Assembly (NCBI GenBank): GCA_044371425.1
Contig: JBILTR010000022.1
Location: 25,593 to 89,592, forward strand
DNA: 64,000 nt
From: JBEISR01 sp044371425
GTDB lineage: Bacteria > Planctomycetota > Planctomycetia > Pirellulales > Pirellulaceae
Reading direction: 5' to 3'
Each line of letters starts with the position of its first letter. The stretch's first letter is position 1. A program made the position numbers and the translations under genes. This document shows positions 52,247 to 60,924 of the stretch, piece by piece. The notes under the pieces are model-generated. The model made no database searches and was not told the origin of the DNA. It saw nothing but the letters and a program-made list of their open reading frames with translations.

Positions 52247-52711
52247 CTACAACCAGAGATCGACGAAGAAATTGGTGATCCGCTCCATCACTCGCAGAGG
52301 ATCCCCTAGAACCATATTGCCCAGGAGCGCCCACATCAGCCCCAGCACGGCAACGATCGCGAAGAGAAATCTCTTGAGCGATGATGTTTTGGATGCTGCA
52401 GCGACCGCCAGCGCGTCGACCTCTTCCGCGGTCATACCTTCTCCCGAAGGCACTGGAGCGTTCGCAGGTTGAGCCCAGCTCATCGCTAGTCGCGGTGCGG
52501 AGAGAGCCAGCCACAGCGTGCCGGCCATGCCGACGAGGATCATGCCGATGAGCACCCCCCATATCGCGCTCTGGATGGGTCCGGGGTCGAAGAATCCATC
52601 GAGCAGATTTTGGAGCACAGCAACCGCCGCGCAGAGAATGATCTGCAGAGCGAAAATGCCAATCAGACTTTTTGTAGCCGAATTGGCGACCGGTGCGTTT
52701 TCCCTGTTCAT
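52247..52711 (-). CDS. Small integral membrane protein of unknown function
   Basis: This 154-residue protein has three predicted transmembrane helices: about 14-35 (SLIGIFALQIILCAAVAVLQ), 50-72 (WGVLIGMILVGMAGTLWLAL) and 118-137 (FLFAIVAVLGLMWALLGNMV). A polar stretch of about 40 residues between the second and third contains MTAEEVDALAVAA. No conserved catalytic motif or known family is recognised. The ATG at 52711 has AGGCAGGG upstream; the longer in-frame start at 52981 runs into the dihydroorotase gene region and has no coding character. It lies 80 bp downstream of the dihydroorotase gene on the same strand and may be cotranscribed with it. Confidence 0.75.
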   Translation of the reverse strand: MNRENAPVANSATKSLIGIFALQIILCAAVAVLQNLLDGFFDPGPIQSAIWGVLIGMILVGMAGTLWLALSAPRLAMSWAQPANAPVPSGEGMTAEEVDALAVAAASKTSSLKRFLFAIVAVLGLMWALLGNMVLGDPLRVMERITNFFVDLWL

Positions 52712-52791
52712 GGTGCCCTGCCTGAAGAAAAGTTGCGTGTTCGGCTCTACCACCCAACTCGAACCCCGGGCAAGTTCGAGCGAAAGAGACG

Positions 52792-54138
52792 TTATCGAAC
52801 TCCGATTCCGTCGGAGGTTGCCCAGAATCCGCCTCGGGCGTGGTCGCATAGCAATTCGCTGCCTCGCACCGATTCGTCGACGACTCCATCGTAGTAGACC
52901 GTTTTTCCACCGACCCAGGTGCGGATCGGCCAACCAGTCAAGGTCTCCCCTGCCCATGGGCTCCACTTGCACTTGGCCCACTGCTCTTCGTTTCGGATCG
53001 TCTTCTCTTTGCGAGGATCGACTAAGACCAGATCAGCATCGTACCCTTCTGCGATCCTTCCCTTGCCCACCAGCCCCCAAATTCTTGCTGGCGCATCGCA
53101 CATCCAGCTGGCGATCTGTGGGTAGCTGCACTTTCCTTGCGCGGCTTGGTTGAGGATCAGTGCCAACACGTTCTCGACCGCCGGCAGTCCACTGGGAGAA
53201 GCGGGGTAGGGCTGCGCTTTTTCTTCGAGCGTATGGGGGGCGTGATCGGTCGCGATGACCTGGATGTCGCCATCGATCAGGCCCTGCCAGATCGCCTTGG
53301 CATCTTGCTTGGTCTTCAGCGATGGATTCATCTGCACCAGCGTCCCCAGCCGCTGGTAATCGTCGATCGAGAAGAATAGATGGTGAGGGCAGGCTTCGGC
53401 GGTGATCCAGGGCCTCGCCGGTGCAAACAGTGGCACCTCATCGCCGGTGCTTACGTGCAGCACATGGAAGCGATGTCGATGCCGGATCGCCAGATCGATG
53501 GCTCGTCGCGTCGCGATGATCGCCGCGCGGTGATCCCGGATCCGACTGTGATCGGCGACCGTCAGATCGCTTCCCAGGGCCGCCTGATTCGCCCGGACCG
53601 TCGATTCGTCTTCGCAGTGCGCGCAGATCGGAAGCCGCGCCAGTGCAAAGATTCGCTCCAGCGCCTCCTGCTCGTCGACCAGTAGATCCCCGGTGCTGGA
53701 GCCGATGAAGATTTTGATGCCGGGGTAGCGACTGGCGCGACAAAGTTCGTCGATATTGTTGCAGGTAGCACCGATATAAAAGCCGTAATGGACCGCGCTG
53801 ACCTCCGCCGCTCGTCGGTACTTGGCATCGACCAGATCGCACGTGATCGCCGCCGGCTTGGTGTTCGGCATCTCCAAGTAGGCGGTGATCCCACCAGCCG
53901 CGCAGGCGCGACTGGCCGTGGTGAGATCTTCCTTGTGCGTCAGCCCCGGCTCTCGAAAATGCACCTGGTCGTCGATGACTCCCGGGAAAAGCAGCATCCC
54001 GCGAGCCTCAATGGTTTCGTCGACGGGAAGGGAGGATGCGGGATCGATCTGAGCGATCTTGCCGCCTTCGATCACCAGATCCATCTTTTCCAGACGGTCC
54101 ACCAACACCAATTCAGCTCCGCGTATCAGCGTGCGCAT
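52792..54138 (-). CDS. pyrC: Dihydroorotase (class I, amidohydrolase family)
   Basis: This 448-residue protein catalyses the ring closure of carbamoyl-aspartate to dihydroorotate in pyrimidine synthesis. The amidohydrolase segments are PGVIDDQVHFREPGLTHKED (~52-71), YPGIKIFIGSSTGDLL (with a Lys in KIF), ICAHCEDES, FHVLHVSTGDE, ATDHAPHTLEEK (catalytic Asp) and the C-terminal GRIAEGYDADLVLVD. The canonical D-x-H-x-H metal motif reads D-D-Q-V-H here, so the first His is Gln; I recall the same variant in some Bacteroidetes/planctomycete dihydroorotases. The length (about 430-450) is normal for class I. AGGAAGATC precedes the ATG at 54138. An amidohydrolase of other specificity cannot be fully excluded, but FREPGLTHK strongly favours dihydroorotase. 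Confidence 0.9.
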   Translation of the reverse strand: MRTLIRGAELVLVDRLEKMDLVIEGGKIAQIDPASSLPVDETIEARGMLLFPGVIDDQVHFREPGLTHKEDLTTASRACAAGGITAYLEMPNTKPAAITCDLVDAKYRRAAEVSAVHYGFYIGATCNNIDELCRASRYPGIKIFIGSSTGDLLVDEQEALERIFALARLPICAHCEDESTVRANQAALGSDLTVADHSRIRDHRAAIIATRRAIDLAIRHRHRFHVLHVSTGDEVPLFAPARPWITAEACPHHLFFSIDDYQRLGTLVQMNPSLKTKQDAKAIWQGLIDGDIQVIATDHAPHTLEEKAQPYPASPSGLPAVENVLALILNQAAQGKCSYPQIASWMCDAPARIWGLVGKGRIAEGYDADLVLVDPRKEKTIRNEEQWAKCKWSPWAGETLTGWPIRTWVGGKTVYYDGVVDESVRGSELLCDHARGGFWATSDGIGVR

Positions 54139-54338
54139 GATCTTCCTATCGGTCGCAGTGCGAAGGGAGGTTTTTGCGGGAGGAATCTGCCCCGCCCGAA
54201 GTCCCCTTCATTCTACCGCGATCCCCATCGCTCATGATTTCACCCGCCTCTTTTTTGGTGTACCATGACCCCCGGACGCGTAGCGCAAAATGCCACGCCA
54301 TCGACAACCCCACCGCGAAAAAATGCGAGGAGAGATTC

Positions 54339-55841
54339 ATGGGCGCACCGGCCAGCTCGGGCGATTACGTAGCACCCCCGCAAGGAGACCTGCTGGGCCA
54401 CCCCAAACCGCTCTGGATGCTGTTTTCGACCGAGTTCTGGGAGCGGTTTTGCTACTATGGGATGCGAGCCATCCTGGCGGTCTATGTCGCTCAGACCTTC
54501 TTCGGGCACCTCGCAGAGAAAGAAGCCAAGGCCGCCGCATCGCTCACCTACGGCGGATACACCTCCCTGGTCTACGCCACCGGCATGCTGGGTGGCTTCA
54601 TCGCCGACCGGTTTCTTGGTTACCAACGATCGATCCTGGTCGGCGGCCTATTGATGGCCATCGGCATGTTCATGCTCTTGATCAATAACCTTGCATGGTT
54701 TTTGGTTGGTCTATCGGTGATCGTCGTTGGAAATGGGCTTTTCAAACCGAACATCTCCTCGATGGTCGGCAAGCTCTATGCGCCCGGGGACGCGCGCCGC
54801 GATTCCGGCTTCACCATTTTTTACATGGGAATCAATGCAGGTGCATTTTTCGCTCCCATCGTTTGTTCGGCTTGGATCGGCGCCACTTACGGCATGAAGT
54901 ACGGTTTTCTCGCGGCAGGTATCGGCATGATCCTCGGGATCATCATTTTCCACTTCTTCACCGGCATGCTTGGTTCGGTCGGCAAGGCACCCGCGGGAAG
55001 AGAAGGATGGGGGCCATCGATCCAGGTCTTTCTTGGCTCCCTGGCTCTGGTTCCAGTGATCTACTTCCTGCTGAGCAAAAGCGACCTGTTGGGCTACGTG
55101 CTGGTCGGATTGATGGCCGCATTGACCATCTACTTCATCTCCAGCGGCATGCGCAGCGGCGACCACGTGCAGATGCAACGTTATATCGCCATGATGATTC
55201 TATTCTTTGCCAACATTCTCTTCTGGGCGCTTTTTGAACAAGCCGGTTCGTCGCTGAATTTCCTTGCGGAAAAGAACGTCAAAGCCCCATTCCACTTCAC
55301 GCTTTTCCAAAGTTTCAATGCCCTTTTCATCGTCGCGCTGGCCCCCGTTTTTGCCATGCTCTGGCCCTGGCTGGACCAACGCAACATGAACCCCTCGATT
55401 CCACGCAAGTTCGCCATTGCCCTGGTCACTGTGGGCCTTGGCTTCTACGTGCTGGTCCTGGCGATCCGGCAGCTGGGAGGCAACATCGACCCCGCCACTG
55501 CCAAGATTCACTGGACCGTTCTGGGGCTGACCTACCTGATCCACACGGTGGCGGAGCTATGCCTTTCGCCCATTGGCCTTTCGATGGTGACCAAGCTGGC
55601 AGCCCCTAAGGAAGTCGGGCTGGCGATGGGCGGCTGGTTCCTTTCGACCGCATTGGCCAACTACGCCGCTGGAGTGATCGCATCGATCGCCTCCGGTGGG
55701 GGAGGCCATGCGGAAGCTGCGGGATCGCTGACGCAGTATGCGACCGTCTTCAATTACCTTTGGTGGACCAACCTGATCATCGGTGGGATCTTTTTCTTCC
55801 TGGCACCGCAGATCAACAAACTGATGCACGGCGTAAAGTAA
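54339..55841 (+). CDS. POT/PTR family proton-coupled peptide transporter
   Basis: This 500-residue protein is a major-facilitator-superfamily oligopeptide:H+ symporter. The N-terminal ExxER motif is present (FSTEFWERFCYYGMRAILAV, E-F-W-E-R). GLFKPNISSMVGKLY and GFTIFYMGINAGAFFAPIV match the PTR2 signatures (the FYxxINxG motif). About 12-14 hydrophobic helices are spread along the chain, ending near a short C-terminal tail. The length (about 480-500) is typical. AGGAG lies 7 nt before the ATG at 54339. Downstream the OPT transporter follows 122 bp away on the same strand, with a hairpin between them, so both may import peptides. Individual substrates are not known. Confidence 0.93.
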   Translation: MGAPASSGDYVAPPQGDLLGHPKPLWMLFSTEFWERFCYYGMRAILAVYVAQTFFGHLAEKEAKAAASLTYGGYTSLVYATGMLGGFIADRFLGYQRSILVGGLLMAIGMFMLLINNLAWFLVGLSVIVVGNGLFKPNISSMVGKLYAPGDARRDSGFTIFYMGINAGAFFAPIVCSAWIGATYGMKYGFLAAGIGMILGIIIFHFFTGMLGSVGKAPAGREGWGPSIQVFLGSLALVPVIYFLLSKSDLLGYVLVGLMAALTIYFISSGMRSGDHVQMQRYIAMMILFFANILFWALFEQAGSSLNFLAEKNVKAPFHFTLFQSFNALFIVALAPVFAMLWPWLDQRNMNPSIPRKFAIALVTVGLGFYVLVLAIRQLGGNIDPATAKIHWTVLGLTYLIHTVAELCLSPIGLSMVTKLAAPKEVGLAMGGWFLSTALANYAAGVIASIASGGGGHAEAAGSLTQYATVFNYLWWTNLIIGGIFFFLAPQINKLMHGVK

Positions 55842-55877
55842 GCAGTGCCATTCCAACAGCTGGGGAATTCACCGCAT

Positions 55878-55916
55878 GCGGCCTCTGGTAGTTGCCAGAG
55901 GCCGCCATCTTTTCTT
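55878..55916 (+). terminator. Hairpin between the POT and OPT transporter genes
   Basis: A perfect 11-bp stem (GCGGCCTCTGG at 55878-55888, CCAGAGGCCGC at 55895-55905) has a 6-nt loop and is followed by CATCTTTTCTTT. It may terminate the POT transcript or attenuate the downstream gene. Confidence 0.65.
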
Positions 55917-55963
55917 TCACTTCCTCCAGGCACTTCCAGCTCCAACGACCCCGGGAGTCCAGA

Positions 55964-58267
55964 ATGTCCAGCGATCCACGCCAAGACCAGGCCGCCGACG
56001 GGAACCCCAAGGAGAGCTTTCGGCCCTATGTTCCGGACGAACAGGTCCTGCCGGAACTGACTTGGTTTCCCTTAGTGATGGGATCGCTGCTGGGGATCAT
56101 CTTCGGCGCTTCGTCGATGTATCTGGTGCTCAAAGTCGGCTTAACCGTCTCGGCATCGATCCCGGTCGCGGTGTTGTCGATCACCCTCTTTCGCAACATA
56201 TCGCGTCTTTTTGGACTACGGCGCACGACGATCCTGGAGAACAACATCGTCCAGACGGCCGGGTCCGCGGGCGAATCACTTGCCTTTGGTGTCGGTCTGA
56301 TCATGCCGGCGCTGTTGCTTCTGGGCTTCGACATCGACTTGGTTCGCGTCATGACGGTCAGTGTCTTTGGCGGACTGCTAGGTATTCTGCTGATGATTCC
56401 GCTGCGCCAGGCATTCATCGTCAAGCAGCATGGCACCTTGACCTTTCCGGAGGGCAAGGCGTGCGCCGAGGTGCTCCTGGCAGGTGAAAAAGGAGGGTCG
56501 ACCGCCACCATGGTCTTCAGCGGCTTTGGGCTTGGCTTTCTCTACCAAGTCGCCATGCAGGCCCTGAGGCTCTGGCGGGACTTTGCCTCCATACCGCTCC
56601 ATGGCATCGATGCCGCTGGCAAAGCAATCGGCCTCAAGGGTGCGTCGCTCAGCATGGAACTATCCCCCTCACTGCTTGGAGTCGGCTACATCATCGGCCC
56701 GAAGATCTCCAGCGTGATGGTGGCCGGTGGGGTCCTGGCCTACCTGGTGCTCTGCCCGATGATCGTCTACTTCGGGCAGTCGCTGGAGCAGCCTCTGGAG
56801 CCCGGAACGAAGCTGATACGCGACATGTCGGAAAACGACATTCGCGGTGCCTACATTCTCTACGTCGGGGCAGGGGCCGTCGCCGCAGGGGGGATCCTGA
56901 GCATGCTCAAGGCATTGCCGGTCATCCTGGGTGCCATCGGGACCAGCCTGACCGACTTGACTCGAGGCAGCCGATTGACGCTCAACAAGAGGCGGACTGA
57001 AACCGATATCTCGCTTCCCGGAGTGCTGCTGGCCAGCCTCCTTTTGGTCGCCGGCTTGATGGCCGTCCCGCAACTGGGACTCGGATTCACCGGGACCGGC
57101 ATCGCGGCGGCGATCATGATCGTCCTCTTCGGATTCCTATTCGTCACCGTCTCCTCCCGCCTGACCGGTGAAATCGGATCCTCCTCCAACCCAATTTCCG
57201 GCATGACCGTGGCGACGTTGCTGCTGACCTGCCTGCTGCTCCTGGGACTGGAACAGCTGGGAATCGCAAAAATCGATAAACAGATCAAGCTGACCGCTCT
57301 GACGATCGCCGGGGTGGTCTGCATCGCAGCGTCCAATGGTGGCAGCACCGCTCAGGCACTGAAAGTGGGACACATCCTGGGAGCTACCCCACGAGCCCAG
57401 CAGTGGGCGATTCTGGTCGGTGCCCTCACCTCCGCACTGGCAGTTGGCCTAGTGCTCCTGGCGCTCAACGAAGCCAATTCCACCTACAGCCGAAAGGCCG
57501 TGGAGCCGCTTTCGGGGGTGGTGATCGATCCGGCAGGGCTGCCGCGCGACCGCGTCCGCTCAGGGCCCTACGCCCAAGAGGATTCGAACTCCTATGCGGT
57601 GCTCAACGTGGGCCGCGCCGAGACCGATCGCGGTGTCCCGCCCGGACGATACCTCGTCGACGAACAAGGAAAAATCACCTACCTCGTCGACCCAGCGATC
57701 AACGGATTGCTGCAGGTCGACGACCAGGGAAACGACGTCAGCACCAAGAAATTCGACGCACCCAAAACCGTGCTGATGCAACTGATCATCGATGGCATCC
57801 TCGATCGACGACTCCCCTGGAGCCTCGTGCTGATCGGAGTGCTGATCGCCGTGACGTTGGAGCTAAGCGGCGTGGCCAGCCTACCGTTTGCGGTAGGGGT
57901 CTACTTGCCCCTGGCAGCATCGACTCCGATTTTCGCTGGTGGCGTGATTCGTTGGCTGGTCGACAAGTGGCGGGGCAGTCCGAACGCCGACGACGATTCC
58001 AGCCCGGCGATCCTGCTCAGCTCTGGGTACATCGCGGGCGGCGCGATTGCTGCCGTGCTCATCTCCTTCCTCAACTTCGCTCCAGAATGGCTCGCCGCGG
58101 TCGACTTTTCTGCCACCCCAGATTTAGCACCGACGCGGCGAAACCTAGTTGCGGGGCTCCTTCCACCTTGGTGGTTCGCCACCGCCTGGCCCGCCATGGC
58201 CGCCTTTTCGCTGCTGGGAGTGATCCTTTGGCTGGTTGGGGTGCGAGCCAAAAGGTCGGAAAGCTGA
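55964..58267 (+). CDS. OPT family oligopeptide transporter
   Basis: This 767-residue protein belongs to the OPT superfamily (oligopeptide or metal-chelate uptake). The N-terminal block ELTWFPLVMGSLLGIIFGAS and YLVLKVGLTVSASIPVAVLS is characteristic of bacterial OPTs, and NNIVQTAGSAGESLAFGVG carries the conserved motif. About 15-16 hydrophobic helices are visible. Between late helices, around residues 515-605, lies a long hydrophilic insert (PYAQEDSNSYAVLNVGRAE; GRYLVDEQGKITYLVDPAI) that looks like a folded soluble domain. GGGAG precedes the ATG at 55964. It sits 122 bp after the POT transporter. A role in peptide or siderophore uptake is plausible; the substrate cannot be read. Confidence 0.9.
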   Translation: MSSDPRQDQAADGNPKESFRPYVPDEQVLPELTWFPLVMGSLLGIIFGASSMYLVLKVGLTVSASIPVAVLSITLFRNISRLFGLRRTTILENNIVQTAGSAGESLAFGVGLIMPALLLLGFDIDLVRVMTVSVFGGLLGILLMIPLRQAFIVKQHGTLTFPEGKACAEVLLAGEKGGSTATMVFSGFGLGFLYQVAMQALRLWRDFASIPLHGIDAAGKAIGLKGASLSMELSPSLLGVGYIIGPKISSVMVAGGVLAYLVLCPMIVYFGQSLEQPLEPGTKLIRDMSENDIRGAYILYVGAGAVAAGGILSMLKALPVILGAIGTSLTDLTRGSRLTLNKRRTETDISLPGVLLASLLLVAGLMAVPQLGLGFTGTGIAAAIMIVLFGFLFVTVSSRLTGEIGSSSNPISGMTVATLLLTCLLLLGLEQLGIAKIDKQIKLTALTIAGVVCIAASNGGSTAQALKVGHILGATPRAQQWAILVGALTSALAVGLVLLALNEANSTYSRKAVEPLSGVVIDPAGLPRDRVRSGPYAQEDSNSYAVLNVGRAETDRGVPPGRYLVDEQGKITYLVDPAINGLLQVDDQGNDVSTKKFDAPKTVLMQLIIDGILDRRLPWSLVLIGVLIAVTLELSGVASLPFAVGVYLPLAASTPIFAGGVIRWLVDKWRGSPNADDDSSPAILLSSGYIAGGAIAAVLISFLNFAPEWLAAVDFSATPDLAPTRRNLVAGLLPPWWFATAWPAMAAFSLLGVILWLVGVRAKRSES

Positions 58268-58355
58268 GAAGCGATGCCGACCTTCGCCGAATCACCTACC
58301 GCAAACTCCCAGCGGTGGTCATGCCCTACAGGCCCAGCAGCTTGAAAGGTTGCCC

Positions 58356-60269
58356 TTATCGCTTGGCAGGCGTCAGCAGCGACTCGACTTTCTCCTCCAG
58401 ATCGGAGGCGAAATGCGTGCCGCTGGCGACTACCGTGCCGCTGGGATCGATCACTAGCGTGACCGGCAAGGAAAGCACCCCCAGCTTGACCGAAAGGTTG
58501 CTTTCCATTCCACCCTCTTCATAGAGATGGATCCAGGGATAGTTTTTCTCCTGCTTCAGAAAAGCGATCGCATCTTCGGCGCTGCGATCGACGTTGATAC
58601 CAACGATCGCAAGTTGTCGCCCCTTCGCGAACTTCGCCTGCAGTTGCCGAAGCCGGTTCATGTCGGCCTTGCAAGGGGAGCACCAGGAGGCCCAATAGTG
58701 GACGATGATCACCTGCTTGCCAAGTTCGGCCGAGTCGAAGGGCTTGCCATCGACAGTCCGGCCGGTGATGCGCATCTTCTGCCCCGCTAGCTTCAGCCGT
58801 TTGGTCGCCCCGTCTGCCTTCTTGCCTTGCAGGGTATCAGGGAAATCCTTCGCGGCGCGAGCATACCACTCGACCGCTTCATCCGACTGCCCGCCAAACT
58901 CTGCCGACAGCCCCACCAGCAACATCGCCTCCGGGGCTTCCGGCGACTTGGGGAATCGGTCGACGAATTCTTTGAGCCCCTTCAGGTGGTTCTCTTCAAT
59001 CTCCTGGAAGTTGGCGTCCGGCTTGCTGATCGCCAGGACATGGTCCGCTCGGATCCTGCCGAAAACCACTGCGCTCAGCGCCTCCTTAGCCTTGGGCAGA
59101 TCGGCCAATCGCTCTTCCAGCTTGCTCAGCCGCGCCGCCCCCTCAGGAAATTCTCCCGCCTGCGCGGCGGCCGAGACGGTTTCACCATACTGACGAACCC
59201 ACGTCTCCAACTCCTGATCATTGCTGCTGGCACCAATCAACTTCTCGAGAAGGTCGGCGCGCTCCCCATGCAACTTCTGTCGCTCCTCGCCGCTCGTGTC
59301 GGCCATGCGACTGTCGATCTTGTCGAGCTGCGTTAGCAGAGCCTGCACATCGGCGCTCATGCCGGACAGATCCTGGCCGCCGTCGGCTTGACGTCCCGGC
59401 GTGGCAGCGAGAAAGAACCCTCCGTCCTGCACCAGAGTGCCGCCCGATGCGAACTTGGGCAGATCGATCAACCTCCACCCCTGGTTCGTTTGAACCATCG
59501 AACCCACATAGACTTGCTCGGGCTTCCCTCCTGGATGGTCGACCACGGCAACGGCATTTTCGTAGACCACAAGGTCCGAGGTCGATCCATCGGTTCCGGA
59601 CGGAAGAACGCCTGGACGATCGGCTGCGAAATTGGACCACTGCGTTTGAGCATCGATCGATTTTTGGCCTGTCAGGGAAGCTTCCATTCCCTGGCGAGTT
59701 GCCAGAAGGCGCTGAGCCAACAAGGACTGACGTTCTTCTCCGAGGCCAAGTGTTGCCAGCAAGTCGTCATCGAGCAGCAGGAGTTCCAAGCGGCTTTGAT
59801 CTCGATCGCGATAGGCATCCACCAACTCCTGCGTCACCTCTTCAGCAGAGATCGCCTTCCAATGGTCCATCGCTCCATCTTCATTGCGGTCGACACCCCA
59901 GCGAGTTCCCTGGGTGCCCAGCCACCGGAACTGATCGACTTTCCCATTGAAGTCCGAATCGAGGTCGCGATAGATCTCGATGCCACCAGAGAAATAGGAC
60001 CACAAATCGACATTGCGATCCCCATTGGTATCGGCGAACCAGCGGAGCACTTGCCGATCAGGACCGAGGACTAGGTACCCTTCCACCCCCGCACGCTTCT
60101 CCAAACTCCCCTGACATTGCTCAGCAGGGAACGACTCTGGCGTGACCCCCTTCTGCTTCGGAGCCTGCGCCAGCGCCTTGACTAGCTGAGGATCGGGATC
60201 GGCTGCCAGAGCGTAGCTGGAGGATCCGAGCAACATTGCCATCCACCATCCAGACCTTCGGCTCTTCAT
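58356..60269 (-). CDS. TlpA-like thioredoxin-fold protein with long N-terminal exported region
   Basis: This 637-residue protein has a signal peptide (MKSRRSGWWMAMLLGSSSYA, cleavage near residue 23). Residues ~70-140 contain three Asp-rich repeats (DTNGDRNVDLWSY, DLDSDFNGKVDQFRW, DRNEDGAMDHWKA) resembling calcium-binding loops. Residues ~145-490 are helical and repeat-like, including TPR-type segments (SDEAVEWYARAAKDFPDT). The C-terminal ~140 residues are a TlpA/ResA-type thioredoxin with VIIVHYWASWCSPCKADMNR (active-site CSPC near 526-530), IVGINVDRS and a cis-Pro-type LPVTLVIDPSG. A periplasmic reductase role is inferred. AAGGAG lies 7-8 nt before the ATG at 60269. It converges on the OPT gene (89 bp) and is divergent from the tRNA unit. 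Confidence 0.88.
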   Translation of the reverse strand: MKSRRSGWWMAMLLGSSSYALAADPDPQLVKALAQAPKQKGVTPESFPAEQCQGSLEKRAGVEGYLVLGPDRQVLRWFADTNGDRNVDLWSYFSGGIEIYRDLDSDFNGKVDQFRWLGTQGTRWGVDRNEDGAMDHWKAISAEEVTQELVDAYRDRDQSRLELLLLDDDLLATLGLGEERQSLLAQRLLATRQGMEASLTGQKSIDAQTQWSNFAADRPGVLPSGTDGSTSDLVVYENAVAVVDHPGGKPEQVYVGSMVQTNQGWRLIDLPKFASGGTLVQDGGFFLAATPGRQADGGQDLSGMSADVQALLTQLDKIDSRMADTSGEERQKLHGERADLLEKLIGASSNDQELETWVRQYGETVSAAAQAGEFPEGAARLSKLEERLADLPKAKEALSAVVFGRIRADHVLAISKPDANFQEIEENHLKGLKEFVDRFPKSPEAPEAMLLVGLSAEFGGQSDEAVEWYARAAKDFPDTLQGKKADGATKRLKLAGQKMRITGRTVDGKPFDSAELGKQVIIVHYWASWCSPCKADMNRLRQLQAKFAKGRQLAIVGINVDRSAEDAIAFLKQEKNYPWIHLYEEGGMESNLSVKLGVLSLPVTLVIDPSGTVVASGTHFASDLEEKVESLLTPAKR

Positions 60270-60656
60270 CCTGCAACTCCTTTTGCATAGATTCTCTCGT
60301 GCGGAATGATCCATCCGCACGCTCTCCATCGGCGATCTGCCCCGTTCTGCTTCACTCTGTCCCAGGCCCCAACCCACTGGAAAACGTCTGTAAAACCGAC
60401 GCGATCCTCAGGCTGCCTCCCTTTCGCTTCACGGGATCGCAAAAAGGACGCCAATCAGTGGTTGACAGCTCAAGTTGATGGGCTAGGATTTCGAGTCTAT
60501 CCGATCGGATGGCCAGCCTCCTAGGGCAATCTTTTCGACCTGGCTCAGGACACAAAAGATCGCATCGAAAGAGGCAGGATCAGATCGGTTCTTTGGCGAT
60601 TTTTCGACCAAGGAACCAATCGGAGGAAGCCCTCGTCATGTGTTTGGCGATGACTT
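60270..60656. other. Divergent region between the TlpA-like gene and the tRNA unit
   Basis: 387 bp. The plus strand carries the promoter-like TTGACA-16-TAGGAT at 60462-60489. The minus strand carries the AAGGAG of the TlpA-like gene just above 60269. No protein gene seen. Confidence 0.6.
60462..60489 (+). promoter_or_regulatory. Candidate sigma-70 promoter of the tRNA-Ile/tRNA-Ala unit
   Basis: A perfect -35 TTGACA (60462-60467), a 16-nt spacer and TAGGAT (60484-60489, 4 of 6 matches) give a predicted start near 60496, about 160 nt before tRNA-Ile. No other gene on this strand lies between it and the tRNAs. Confidence 0.45.
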
Positions 60657-60730
60657 GGGCACGTAGCTCAGTTGGTTAGAGCGCGTCGCTGATAACGACG
60701 AGGTCCGTGGTTCGAATCCACGCGTGCCCA
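60657..60730 (+). tRNA. tRNA-Ile (anticodon GAT)
   Basis: Acceptor GGGCACG (60657-60663) pairs with CGTGCCC (60723-60729); A at 60730 is the discriminator and CCA is not encoded. The D-arm TAGCTCAGTTGGTTAGAGC, the anticodon stem CGTCG/CGACG with loop CTGATAA (anticodon GAT at 60691-60693), and the T-loop GGTTCGAATCC are all canonical. Confidence 0.97.
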
Positions 60731-60819
60731 CCTGTTTGAACGAGAAAAAGTCGATTTCCGAGGTGGGATTTGCCGATTTCCACAGCAGATCCACAGGGTT
60801 CTCGACGTTTTTGTGTTTC

Positions 60820-60892
60820 GGGGCTGTAGCTCAGTTGGGAGAGCATCTGCTTTGCAAGCAGAGGGTCGTCGGTTCAAGTCCGTCCAGCTCCA
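60820..60892 (+). tRNA. tRNA-Ala (anticodon TGC)
   Basis: Acceptor GGGGCTG (60820-60826) pairs with CAGCTCC (60885-60891, one G-U), discriminator A at 60892, CCA not encoded. The anticodon stem TCTGC/GCAGA encloses TTTGCAA with TGC at 60853-60855. The T-arm GGTTCAAGTCC is canonical. It lies 89 bp after tRNA-Ile. Confidence 0.97.
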
Positions 60893-60895
60893 CTT

Positions 60896-60924
60896 ACCCT
60901 GGCCATCTTGGCCAGGGTTTTTTT
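60896..60924 (+). terminator. Intrinsic terminator of the tRNA unit
   Basis: A perfect 10-bp stem (ACCCTGGCCA at 60896-60905, TGGCCAGGGT at 60909-60918) has a 3-nt loop and continues into six further T (60919-60924). It begins 4 nt after tRNA-Ala and separates the tRNAs from the 23S gene. Confidence 0.93.

Noticed and set aside
52047..52910. A 287-codon minus-strand frame spanning the small membrane protein gene
   Set aside because: The N-terminal part lies out of frame over dihydroorotase/membrane-protein coding sequence; the tail covers intergenic repeat copy 2. No domain.
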